Assembly: GCA_050293885.1 (NCBI GenBank)
Contig: JBNKNO010000004.1
Span: forward strand, 1-64,000
Length of the DNA: 64,000 nucleotides
Reading direction: 5' to 3'
Source: Nitrogeniibacter sp050293885
GTDB taxonomy: Bacteria > Pseudomonadota > Gammaproteobacteria > Burkholderiales > Rhodocyclaceae
In this document: piece by piece, positions 34,562 to 42,351 of the stretch
How positions within the stretch are numbered: position 1 is the stretch's first letter
Layout: the number at the start of each line of letters is the position of its first letter
Program-made: the position numbers and the translations under genes
Notes under the pieces: generated by a model
Database searches by the model: none
The model's input: only the letters and a program-made list of their open reading frames with translations
What the model was told of the DNA's origin: nothing

Positions 34562-35548
34562 ATGCGGGTCGCCAGCTTCAATGTCGAAAATCTCGACGAC
34601 AAACCCGACCAACACCCCACACTGGCCGAGCGCCTGCCGGTACTGCGCGGGGCGTTTCTGCGGCTCGATGCCGACATCCTGTGCCTGCAGGAAGTGCACG
34701 GGCAAGAGCTGCCGGATCACACCGGCAGCCACCCGAGCCGCACGCTGAGCGCGCTCGACACCGTGCTGAACGGCACGCCCGCCGCCGCCTTTCATCGCGC
34801 CAACACGGTTACCTCCGGCGTGCCCTACAACGAACGCAACCTGGTGGTGCTGTCGCGCTTTCCCATCGTGTCGGTGGCGCAATATCGCAACGATTTCATC
34901 GATTCGCTGCAATATCGAAAGATCACCGCCATTCCCGCGGAAACGCAGGCGCGTGATGTGGATTGGGAACGGCCGATCCTGCATGTGCAGATCGATCACC
35001 CGCATTTCGGCCTGCTGCACGTCATCAACCTGCATCTGAAGTCGCGCTTGTCGACCCACATCGCCGGCCAGCGCGAGGGCTATCGCTGGCACAGCGCGGC
35101 CGGCTGGGCCGAAGGCTATTTTCTGTCGTCGATGAAGCGCGTCGGCCAGGCGCTGGAGACGCGCATGCTGATCGACCACCTGTTCGATCTCGAGCCTGCG
35201 GCGCGCATTCTGGTGTGTGGTGATTTCAATTCAGAACCCGGCCAGGTACCGGTGGAAGCCATCTGCGGCCGCGTCGAGAACACCGGCAACGCGGCGCTAC
35301 GTGATCGCGTGCTGGTACCGTGCAGCCGCTCGGTGGCCGAATCCATCCGCTTCAGCCATCTGCACGAAGGGCAAGGCAACCTGCTCGACCACATGCTCAT
35401 TTCACAAGCCATGCTGCCCTATCTGCGCGACGTACACATTCACAACGAAAACCTGCACGACGAAAGCCTGCCCTTTACTTCCGACACCAAATACCCGGAA
35501 TCGGACCACGCCCCCTTTCTCGCCGAATTCGTCGAGCCGAGCACCTGA
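34562..35548 (+). CDS. endonuclease/exonuclease/phosphatase (EEP) family protein
   Basis: A 328-residue EEP-fold hydrolase. RVASFNVENLDD, the metal Glu in LCLQEVHGQEL, VCGDFNSEPGQVP and the catalytic end SDHAPFLAEF are present. No signal peptide, so it is cytoplasmic. The fold covers nucleases and phosphodiesterases; which it is cannot be decided. The strong SD GAGGAGA lies before ATG 34562. It follows the metallophosphoesterase-like gene by 97 bp in the ArsS-type locus. Confidence 0.82.
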   Translation: MRVASFNVENLDDKPDQHPTLAERLPVLRGAFLRLDADILCLQEVHGQELPDHTGSHPSRTLSALDTVLNGTPAAAFHRANTVTSGVPYNERNLVVLSRFPIVSVAQYRNDFIDSLQYRKITAIPAETQARDVDWERPILHVQIDHPHFGLLHVINLHLKSRLSTHIAGQREGYRWHSAAGWAEGYFLSSMKRVGQALETRMLIDHLFDLEPAARILVCGDFNSEPGQVPVEAICGRVENTGNAALRDRVLVPCSRSVAESIRFSHLHEGQGNLLDHMLISQAMLPYLRDVHIHNENLHDESLPFTSDTKYPESDHAPFLAEFVEPST

Positions 35549-35616
35549 TCGCCCGGCTCAAGCACCCACACCCGCCGCCGTTAACCCGTCGACACCCCTG
35601 ACTGCGAGAAGCCCGC

Positions 35617-36573
35617 TTGGAAGCCGCAGATCTGCCTGCCGACGAAGACAAACGCATCGCGACGCTGCATGCGCTCAACGTGCTCGATACGCCCCGCGAG
35701 GAGCGCTTCGACCGCCTGACGCGCATGGCGCGACGCATGTTTCGCGTGCCGATCGCGGCCATCAGTCTGGTCGACACGCACCGCCAGTGGTTCAAGTCGT
35801 GCATGGGACTGGCGGCGCGGGAGACGCCACGCGCGCATTCCTTGTGTGCGCACGCCATCCTGTCGGACAAGATCATGGTGGTCGAAGATGCCCTCGCCGA
35901 CGAGCGCTTCGTCGACAATCCGCTGGTTACCGGCGAGCCGCACCTGCGTTTCTACGCCTGCCAGCCGATCAAGGCCCCCAACGGATGCCGGCTGGGCACA
36001 CTCGCCATCATCGACCACGCCCCCCGCGGGCTCGATGCGGATGAGCGCGAAGCGCTGCGCGATCTGGCCGCCATGGTCGAGCGCGAACTGCTCGTCATGC
36101 ACCCCAACACACTGGACGACCTCACCGGCATCACCAATCGGCGGGGCTTCCTCTCGATGGCACAGCGCTGCCTCAGTCCGTGCATCCGCCATGGCTTCGC
36201 CGCCTCGCTGGTGCTGTTCATGCTCGACAAGTCGCCTCACGACAACGGCCACGATGATGTGCCCGAGACCGATCTGTCGGTCAGCACCTTTGCCGAAGTC
36301 ATGAAGAGCTGTTTTCGCGAATCCGATGTATTCGCCCGCATCGAACAGGACGAATTCGCACTGCTGCTGACGCACACGGATGCCGCCGGCGCCGAGCGCT
36401 GCGCACAACGTTTTCTGGCGCGCATCGAAAAAGAGAACGAGACGCTCGACAACGAAGCGCGTATCGGCTTCTCGTGGCTGGTGATCGAATTCGACATCAG
36501 CCGACACAACACCGTCGACGCGCTGTTGGCCGAAGCTCGAAAATCGCTGCATCGCCGACGGCGACAGCAGTAG
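35617..36573 (+). CDS. GAF domain protein with degenerate GGDEF domain
   Basis: A 318-residue protein. The N-terminal GAF domain (about 10-155) reads VLDTPREERFDRLTRMARRM and VDTHRQWFKSCMGLAARETP. The C-terminal GGDEF-like domain begins DDLTGITNRRGFLSMAQRC, but the signature loop is RIEQDEFALLL instead of RxGGDEF, so diguanylate cyclase activity is unlikely; it could act as a c-di-GMP/GTP binder or scaffold. The start TTG 35617 is weak but gives the normal GAF N-terminus. It is the last gene of the first half of the arsS set, 68 bp after the EEP gene, before a bidirectional terminator. Confidence 0.75.
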   Translation: MEAADLPADEDKRIATLHALNVLDTPREERFDRLTRMARRMFRVPIAAISLVDTHRQWFKSCMGLAARETPRAHSLCAHAILSDKIMVVEDALADERFVDNPLVTGEPHLRFYACQPIKAPNGCRLGTLAIIDHAPRGLDADEREALRDLAAMVERELLVMHPNTLDDLTGITNRRGFLSMAQRCLSPCIRHGFAASLVLFMLDKSPHDNGHDDVPETDLSVSTFAEVMKSCFRESDVFARIEQDEFALLLTHTDAAGAERCAQRFLARIEKENETLDNEARIGFSWLVIEFDISRHNTVDALLAEARKSLHRRRRQQ

Positions 36574-36603
36574 GCAAGCTACCCGTCGCGCGGGCGGGTG
36601 AAC

Positions 36604-36634
36604 AAAAAAACGCCCGGTATAAACCGGGCGTTTT
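36604..36634. terminator. bidirectional terminator between the GAF/GGDEF gene and infA
   Basis: The 12-bp stem AAAACGCCCGGT/ACCGGGCGTTTT with a 4-nt loop has an A-run on the left and T-run on the right, between convergent genes. Confidence 0.88.
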
Positions 36635-36650
36635 CATTCGACGCTGTCGC

Positions 36651-36896
36651 TCAGTGGGCTGAAGCGGGGCGGCGCACTTCCTTGTGACGGAAGCAGATGC
36701 GCGCCTTGGTCAGATCGTAGGGCGACATTTCCAGGGTCACGCGATCGCCGGCCAGAATACGGATGCGGAACTTGCGCATCTTGCCGGAGGCATAGGCTGC
36801 CACATCCATGCCGTTATCGAGCTTCACCAGAAAACGGGCATCGCGCTGAACTTCCTGAACTACGCCTTCGAACTGAACCAGATCTTCTTTTGCCAT
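36651..36896 (-). CDS. infA: translation initiation factor IF-1
   Basis: An 81-residue S1-type OB-fold protein, MAKEDLVQFEGVVQEVQRDA, FLVKLDNGMDVAAYASGKMR and LEMSPYDLTKARICFRHKE. It is about ten residues longer than E. coli IF-1 at the C-terminus, as in the second infA gene of many betaproteobacteria; a further copy in the ribosomal operon would be expected elsewhere. The SD AGGAGAG precedes the ATG. It stands alone, on the strand opposite the flanking arsS-type genes. Confidence 0.93.
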   Translation of the reverse strand: MAKEDLVQFEGVVQEVQRDARFLVKLDNGMDVAAYASGKMRKFRIRILAGDRVTLEMSPYDLTKARICFRHKEVRRPASAH

Positions 36897-37368
36897 GTAT
36901 TTGCTCTCCTAAAACCATTCTTGTGTCAGCCCGCTGGCGCCACAAGGCGTGTTCGGGCGAAGTACGCACCGCAAATGGACGGGGCGCTGACAAATCGTTG
37001 CGCTGGTGGCGATCGCACTGTCGCAACCGACCGGCGGACAGACCGGGCATTGCCCAGGTCTTGCTGACGGGTTGAACCCGACGAATGACCACGCCGCACC
37101 GGACAGATGGCCCGAAAACCCGGCGAGATGGATGGCGCCTGAGGCGCGGGACGCTTTCGGCCATGCCCCGCAAGATACGAGCGCCACACCAAAGCGACAT
37201 TGATAAGCTTTTCATTCTACAGGATTTTTGTGCGCAGCACAAAGCCGGCACTCGGTAAACTGCGGCGTGCATGTCAGGTTTTGCACGCTCGCCCAGTCTA
37301 TTGAAGCAACACGGCCGACCTGGCCAAGCTTCTTTCCACCGCATTCCCGTACGGAGCATCAAGCGTCC
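36897..37368. other. 472-bp intergenic region
   Basis: It separates infA (minus) from the TVP38-reductase gene (plus) and must hold both promoters. The infA SD lies at 36905-36911. Nothing else is recognisable: no tRNA, no strong hairpin, and only short open frames that look non-coding. Confidence 0.5.
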
Positions 37369-39534
37369 ATGAACAAGAAAAAACTGGGGCTCGCCATCAT
37401 ATTGCTCGCATTGATCGCCAGCTACTTCGTCTTCGATCTGGGGCGCTTTTTCAGTCTCGACTATTTCAAGGGCCAACAGGCCGCGATCGAAGCCTATCGC
37501 GTCGCCCATCCGTGGACGGCCGCCGGCATCTTCTTCGCCATCTACGTGGTCGTCACCGCCCTCTCCTTCCCCGGCGCGGCGGTCCTCACACTGGTGGCCG
37601 GTGCGGTGTTCGGGCTGCTCACCGGTTTGCTCATCGTCTCCTTCGCCTCGAGCATCGGCGCCACGCTGGCCTTCCTCGCCTCGCGCTTCCTGCTGCGCGA
37701 CTGGGTGCAGAAACGCTTTGGCGACCGCCTCAAGGCCATCAACGAGGGCGTCAAAAAAGAAGGCGGGTTCTACCTGTTCACCTTGCGACTGGTGCCGGCC
37801 TTCCCGTTCTTCGTCATCAACCTGGTGATGGGCCTGACGCCCATTCCCACGCGCACCTTCTACTGGGTGAGCCAGATCGGCATGCTCGCCGGCACCATCG
37901 TGTATGTGAATGCGGGCACCCAGATCGGCCAGCTCGAGTCGCTCAGCGGCATTCTCTCGCCGGGCCTGCTCGGTTCTTTCGTGCTGTTGGGCATCTTCCC
38001 CCTCATTGCCAAGCGCATTGTCGCGGCGGTGAAATCACGCAAGGTCTTTGCCGCTTGGGCCGACAAGAAGCCGACACAGTTCGACCGCAATCTGATCGTC
38101 ATCGGCGGTGGCTCCGCCGGCTTGGTGACGGCCTACATCGCGGCCGCGGTCAAATCCAAGGTCACGCTCATCGAGCGCCACAAACTTGGCGGCGACTGCC
38201 TGAACACCGGCTGCGTGCCGTCCAAGGCCCTCATCCGCTCGGCCAAGTTTCTCTCTCATGTGAAGCGCGCGCCGGAGTTCGGCATCGATGCGGCGGAAGC
38301 CAAGGTGGATTTCGCCAAGGTGATGGACCGGGTGCAGTCGGTGGTCAAAACCATCGAGCCGCACGACTCGGCGGAGCGCTACACCGCGCTCGGCGTGGAT
38401 GTGGTCGAAGGCTCGGCCAAGATCGTGTCGCCATGGGCGGTACAGATCACGTCGCCCGATGGCGAAATCCGGGTGCTCACCACCCGCGCCATCGTCATCG
38501 CCACCGGCGCCCGCCCCTTCGTGCCGCCGATTCCGGGTATCGAAGACGTCGGCTATCTGACCTCCGACAACCTGTGGGCATTGCGTGAACAACCCAGGCG
38601 CCTGCTGGTGCTCGGCGGCGGCCCCATTGGCTGCGAACTGACGCAGGCCTTCGCGCGTCTGGGCAGCCAGGTCACGCAAGTCGAGATGCTCCCGCGCATC
38701 ATGGCGCGCGAAGATGAGGACGTCTCCGAAGCCGTGATGGCGCGCTTCATTGCCGAAGGCATCGACGTGCGCGTCGGCACCAAAGCCAAACGGTTCGTGA
38801 TCGAGGACGGCGAGAAAGTGCTCATCGGCGAATGCGACGGCAAGGACGTGCGCATCCCCTTCGACGCGGTGCTGGTGGCCGTCGGGCGGGCCGCGAATCT
38901 CACCGGTTTCGGGCTCGAGGAACTCGGCATTCCCACTGGCAAGACGGTCGACACCAACGACTTCCTGCAGACGATCTACCCCAACATCTACGCCGCGGGC
39001 GATGTCGCCGGCCCCTTCCAGTTCACCCACACCGCCGCGCACCAAGCCTGGTACGCCGCCGTCAATGCGCTGTTCGATCCGTTCAAGACCTTCAAGGCCG
39101 ACTACTCCGTCATCCCGTGGGCGACTTTCGTCGAGCCGGAGGTGGCGCGCGTCGGGCTCAACGAGGCCGATGCCAAGGCGCAGGGCGTCGCCTACGAGCT
39201 CACCCGCTTCGGTATCGACGATCTCGACCGTGCCATTGCCGATTCGGAGGCCCACGGCTTCATCAAGGTGCTCACGGTGCCCGGTAAGGACCGCATCCTC
39301 GGTGTCACCATCGTTGGCGAGCACGCCGGCGATCTGATTGCCGAATACGTGCTGGCGATGAAGCAAGGCATCGGGCTCAACAAGATTCTCGGCACCATCC
39401 ACATCTACCCCACGCTCGCCGAAGCCAACAAGTACGTGGCGGGCGAATGGAAGCGCGCCCATGCGCCGCAGAAACTGCTCGAATGGGTCGCGCGCTTTCA
39501 CGCCTGGCGTCGACACGCCGAGGCGGCACAATGA
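37369..39534 (+). CDS. TVP38/DedA-like membrane domain fused to FAD pyridine nucleotide-disulfide oxidoreductase
   Basis: A 721-residue fusion. Residues 1-220 form a TVP38/TMEM64 membrane domain (about six helices, including AAVLTLVAGAVFGLLTGLLI and FTLRLVPAFPFFVINLVMG). From about 235 a class I disulfide reductase follows: VIGGGSAGLVTAYIAA (FAD), the redox pair in LGGDCLNTGCVPSKALIRSA, NAD motif VLGGGPIGCELTQAFARLGS, IYAAGDVAG and the C-terminal HIYPTLAEANKY with the His base. It resembles mercuric reductase without an N-terminal HMA domain. It would reduce a thiol or metal(loid) substrate at the membrane. It starts the second half of the arsS-type set and overlaps or abuts the following gene. 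Confidence 0.88.
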   Translation: MNKKKLGLAIILLALIASYFVFDLGRFFSLDYFKGQQAAIEAYRVAHPWTAAGIFFAIYVVVTALSFPGAAVLTLVAGAVFGLLTGLLIVSFASSIGATLAFLASRFLLRDWVQKRFGDRLKAINEGVKKEGGFYLFTLRLVPAFPFFVINLVMGLTPIPTRTFYWVSQIGMLAGTIVYVNAGTQIGQLESLSGILSPGLLGSFVLLGIFPLIAKRIVAAVKSRKVFAAWADKKPTQFDRNLIVIGGGSAGLVTAYIAAAVKSKVTLIERHKLGGDCLNTGCVPSKALIRSAKFLSHVKRAPEFGIDAAEAKVDFAKVMDRVQSVVKTIEPHDSAERYTALGVDVVEGSAKIVSPWAVQITSPDGEIRVLTTRAIVIATGARPFVPPIPGIEDVGYLTSDNLWALREQPRRLLVLGGGPIGCELTQAFARLGSQVTQVEMLPRIMAREDEDVSEAVMARFIAEGIDVRVGTKAKRFVIEDGEKVLIGECDGKDVRIPFDAVLVAVGRAANLTGFGLEELGIPTGKTVDTNDFLQTIYPNIYAAGDVAGPFQFTHTAAHQAWYAAVNALFDPFKTFKADYSVIPWATFVEPEVARVGLNEADAKAQGVAYELTRFGIDDLDRAIADSEAHGFIKVLTVPGKDRILGVTIVGEHAGDLIAEYVLAMKQGIGLNKILGTIHIYPTLAEANKYVAGEWKRAHAPQKLLEWVARFHAWRRHAEAAQ

Positions 39535-39551
39535 ATACAGGAGGCCCTGCG

Positions 39552-40289
39552 ATGCACCACGCCAAGACACTCACCGCACTCACGCTGATCTGCGCCACGG
39601 GCGCCGCTTTCGCGGGCAGTTGCGAGATTGCGAGTGCGCCCACCCATACGCCCTTGGTCGAGCTGTACACCTCGGAGGGCTGCAGCTCGTGCCCACCGGC
39701 GGACCGCTGGCTGAGCCAATTCACCCAATCGAAAGACGCAGTGGCGCTCGCCTTTCATGTGGATTACTGGGACTACATCGGCTGGAAGGATCGCTTCGCC
39801 CAGCCGCGCAACAGTCAGCGCCAGCGCGATTGGGCGCGCGTCACCGGCGCCCGCACGGTCTATACCCCGCAGATACTCGTTAATGGACGCGACACGCGGG
39901 CCTGGCGTGGCAGCGATCCGCTTGGTGGCGTGGCCAAGGGCGCGCCCGCGCGAGCACAAATCCACCTGAGTGCGACCGGCACCGCGACCGGCACCAGTGT
40001 CACCGCCACCGCAAGCGCACCCGGCACGGCCAACACGCGGCTGGTGCTCGCCCGCTACGAAAACGGGCATGAATCGCAGGTGCAGGCGGGCGAAAACCGC
40101 GGCGCCACGCTGCGTCACGACTTCGTCGTGCGCGAATGGGCCGCGTTCCCGCTGCCGCAAGCGCACCCGCTCAAGGCACAATTGCAGTTCGAACCCGGCG
40201 AGCAGGCAGGCGGTGTCGCGGCCTTCGTCGAAGACACCCGCTCCGGCGAAGTGCTGCAAGCCGTCGCCCTGCCCGATTGCGCCTCCTGA
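39552..40289 (+). CDS. DUF1223 family exported thioredoxin-fold-like protein
   Basis: A 245-residue protein with a signal peptide (MHHAKTLTALTLICATGAAF up to AFA). Then VELYTSEGCSSCPPADRWLS gives a CxxC motif in a thioredoxin-like setting, followed by FHVDYWDYIGWKDRFAQP and GARTVYTPQILVNGRD, the DUF1223 pattern. Exported to the periplasm; function unknown. The SD AGGAGG (39539-39544) favours ATG 39552 over the ATG at 39531 that overlaps the previous stop. It lies in the arsS-type gene set. Confidence 0.85.
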   Translation: MHHAKTLTALTLICATGAAFAGSCEIASAPTHTPLVELYTSEGCSSCPPADRWLSQFTQSKDAVALAFHVDYWDYIGWKDRFAQPRNSQRQRDWARVTGARTVYTPQILVNGRDTRAWRGSDPLGGVAKGAPARAQIHLSATGTATGTSVTATASAPGTANTRLVLARYENGHESQVQAGENRGATLRHDFVVREWAAFPLPQAHPLKAQLQFEPGEQAGGVAAFVEDTRSGEVLQAVALPDCAS

Positions 40290-40293
40290 GTTC

Positions 40294-41004
40294 ATGTTCA
40301 ACGCCGATTCGACCCCCTCGATTTCGATCATCATGCCGGTGCTGGACGAAGCCAGCGGCATCGCCGGTGCGCTGGCGGCGCTTCAGCCCTGGCGCGCCGA
40401 CGGACTTGAATTGATCGTGGTCGACGGCGGCAGCGCCGACGACACGCGCGCCCAGGCCGACGGCCATTGCGATGCGCTCATCGACGCGCCGCGCGGCCGC
40501 GCCCGGCAAATGAACGCCGGCGCACGCGCCGCCACCGGCGACATCTTGCTGTTCCTGCATGCCGACACCCGCCTGCCGACCGATGGGCTCAGCGCCATCC
40601 GCGTTGCGCTGACCGACGGCGCCCAGTGGGGGCGATTCGACGTGCGCATCGACGGTCGCCACCCCATGCTCGCCATCGTCGCCCGCATGATGAACGCACG
40701 CTCCCGCCTCACCGGCATCGCCACCGGCGACCAGGCCATGTTCGTCACCCGCGAGGCCTTCGCGTCCGTCGGCGGGTTTCCCGATCAGCCGCTGATGGAA
40801 GACATCGCGCTCAGCGCCGCGCTCAAGCATCTGGCCCCGCCAGCCTGCCTGCGCAGCCGCGTCACCACCGCCGGCCGGCGGTGGGAGACGCATGGCGTGT
40901 GGCGCACCATCGTGCTCATGTGGCGTCTGCGCGCCGCCTACGCGCTCGGCGCCCATCCCGCCGAATTGGCGCGTCAATACGGATACACCGCGCATGAAGG
41001 CTGA
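40294..41004 (+). CDS. TIGR04283 family glycosyltransferase (rSAM/selenodomain-associated transferase 2)
   Basis: A 236-residue family 2 glycosyltransferase. SISIIMPVLDEASGIAGALA, LELIVVDGGSADDTRAQADG, RGRARQMNAGARAATGDILL, FLHADTRLP and GDQAMFVTREAF define the nucleotide-sugar site, and PLMEDIALSAAL the acceptor side. No transmembrane helix. The family is named for arsenosugar synthesis from its co-occurrence with arsS. It starts 4 bp after the DUF1223 stop and overlaps the TIGR04282 gene by 11 bp. Confidence 0.88.
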   Translation: MFNADSTPSISIIMPVLDEASGIAGALAALQPWRADGLELIVVDGGSADDTRAQADGHCDALIDAPRGRARQMNAGARAATGDILLFLHADTRLPTDGLSAIRVALTDGAQWGRFDVRIDGRHPMLAIVARMMNARSRLTGIATGDQAMFVTREAFASVGGFPDQPLMEDIALSAALKHLAPPACLRSRVTTAGRRWETHGVWRTIVLMWRLRAAYALGAHPAELARQYGYTAHEG

Positions 41005-41629
41005 ACTCGTCGCCATCGCCATCTTTGCCAAGGCGCCGGTCGCCGGCGCGGCCAAGACGCGCCTCATTCCCGCCCTCGGGCCGGCAGGCGCCGCCCGACT
41101 TCACCGTCGACTGGTGCAACACACCGTGCTCACCGCGCATCGGGCGCAACTCGGCCCGGTGACGCTGTGGTGCGCGCCCGATACGCGTCACCGCTTCTTT
41201 CGCGCGCTGACCCGACGCCACGGGCTCGAGCGCACCGCGCAAGTCGGCCGCCATCTCGGCGAACGCATGCACCACGCGTTCGAACGCCATTGCCCACGCG
41301 GGCCACTATTGCTCATCGGCACCGACTGCCCGGCGCTGACGCCCGCCCATCTACGCCACGCCGCCGAGGCCTTGCGCGACGGCGTCGATGCCGTGTTTTC
41401 GCCGGCGGAAGACGGCGGTTACGTGCTCGTCGGCCTTCATCGACCTGAAAGACGCCTGTTCGAAAATGTCGCCTGGGGCGGCGCCGAGGTGATGGCGCAA
41501 ACGCGCCGGCAGCTGGACGCGACCGGCCTTGCCTGGCGGGAACTCGACACCTTGTGGGACGTCGACCGACCCGAGGATCTGCCCCGTCTCGATACCCTCT
41601 CCGCCACATGGACACAACACCGCACATGA
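40994..41629 (+). CDS. TIGR04282 family glycosyltransferase/nucleotidyltransferase-like (transferase 1)
   Basis: A 211-residue GT-A-like protein. AIAIFAKAPVAGAAKTRLIP, LGERMHHAFE, LLLIGTDCPALTPAHLRHA and FSPAEDGGYVLVGLHRPERR match TIGR04282, which always appears with arsS-type radical SAM genes and TIGR04283. In known loci the two transferases are proposed to attach and process the sugar. It overlaps the preceding gene by 11 bp and the DUF3047 gene by 4 bp (ATGA). Confidence 0.88.
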   Translation: MKAELVAIAIFAKAPVAGAAKTRLIPALGPAGAARLHRRLVQHTVLTAHRAQLGPVTLWCAPDTRHRFFRALTRRHGLERTAQVGRHLGERMHHAFERHCPRGPLLLIGTDCPALTPAHLRHAAEALRDGVDAVFSPAEDGGYVLVGLHRPERRLFENVAWGGAEVMAQTRRQLDATGLAWRELDTLWDVDRPEDLPRLDTLSATWTQHRT

Positions 41630-42351
41630 CTCGCCCGCACCTGCGCTTCGCCCTCCTGCTCGCCCTCAGCACACCAGCCTGGGCCACCCTCACACAACCG
41701 CCCGCCGTGGCTGATGCACCCGCTGGCCCACCCCCGACCGGCTGGGTGCACAAGCAGATCAACGACGACACCAAGGCAACGGACTTTTCCATCGTGCGCG
41801 AAGACGGCAGAGGCGTGATCGAGGCCCGCTCCGAGGCCGGCGCCTCCAGTCTGATCCACACACTGGCCACACCCGTGCCGGCCGACGCGCATCTGCAATG
41901 GCGCTGGAAGGTATCCAACGCCGTGCCTGAGTCCGCGATGCGCAACAAGGCCACCGACGACTACGCGGCGCGGGTGTATGTGTTCTTCGACTACGACAAG
42001 GCCAAGCTGTCGCTCGGCGACCGGATCAAGATCGATCTGGCGCGTGTCGTGTGGGGCGCCGACCTGCCCACCGCGGCGCTGTGCTACGTGTGGGGGACGC
42101 ATGACGCCGTCGGCAGCATCGGCCCCAACCCCTACACCGACCGCGTGCGCATGATCGTGCTGCAGCAAGGCGATGCGCGCAGCGGACAATGGGTGAGCGA
42201 AAACCGCGATCTGGCGGCGGACTTCAAGGCCGCCTTCGGCGAAGCGGCACCGGCGGTCACCGGCATCGCACTGGGCGCCGATACCGACAACACCGGCGCC
42301 CGCGTCGAAGCCCGCTTTGCCGACATCCGCTTCGAGCAGCCCACCCGATGA
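41626..42351 (+). CDS. DUF3047 family exported protein
   Basis: A 241-residue protein with a signal peptide (MTRPHLRFALLLALSTPAWA). It continues GWVHKQINDDTKATDFSIV, LQWRWKVSNAVPESAMRNKA, DDYAARVYVFFDYD, AALCYVWGTHDAVGS and RMIVLQQGDARSGQWVSENR, the DUF3047 signature, a beta-rich periplasmic fold of unknown role. The ATG overlaps the stop of the TIGR04282 gene, and its own stop overlaps the flavoprotein start, so translation is coupled on both sides. Confidence 0.84.
   Translation: MTRPHLRFALLLALSTPAWATLTQPPAVADAPAGPPPTGWVHKQINDDTKATDFSIVREDGRGVIEARSEAGASSLIHTLATPVPADAHLQWRWKVSNAVPESAMRNKATDDYAARVYVFFDYDKAKLSLGDRIKIDLARVVWGADLPTAALCYVWGTHDAVGSIGPNPYTDRVRMIVLQQGDARSGQWVSENRDLAADFKAAFGEAAPAVTGIALGADTDNTGARVEARFADIRFEQPTR

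Noticed and set aside
36897..37368. Short open frames in the infA-TVP38 intergenic region
   Set aside because: Arg/Pro/Gly-rich translations in several frames with no SD or recognisable pattern; treated as non-coding.
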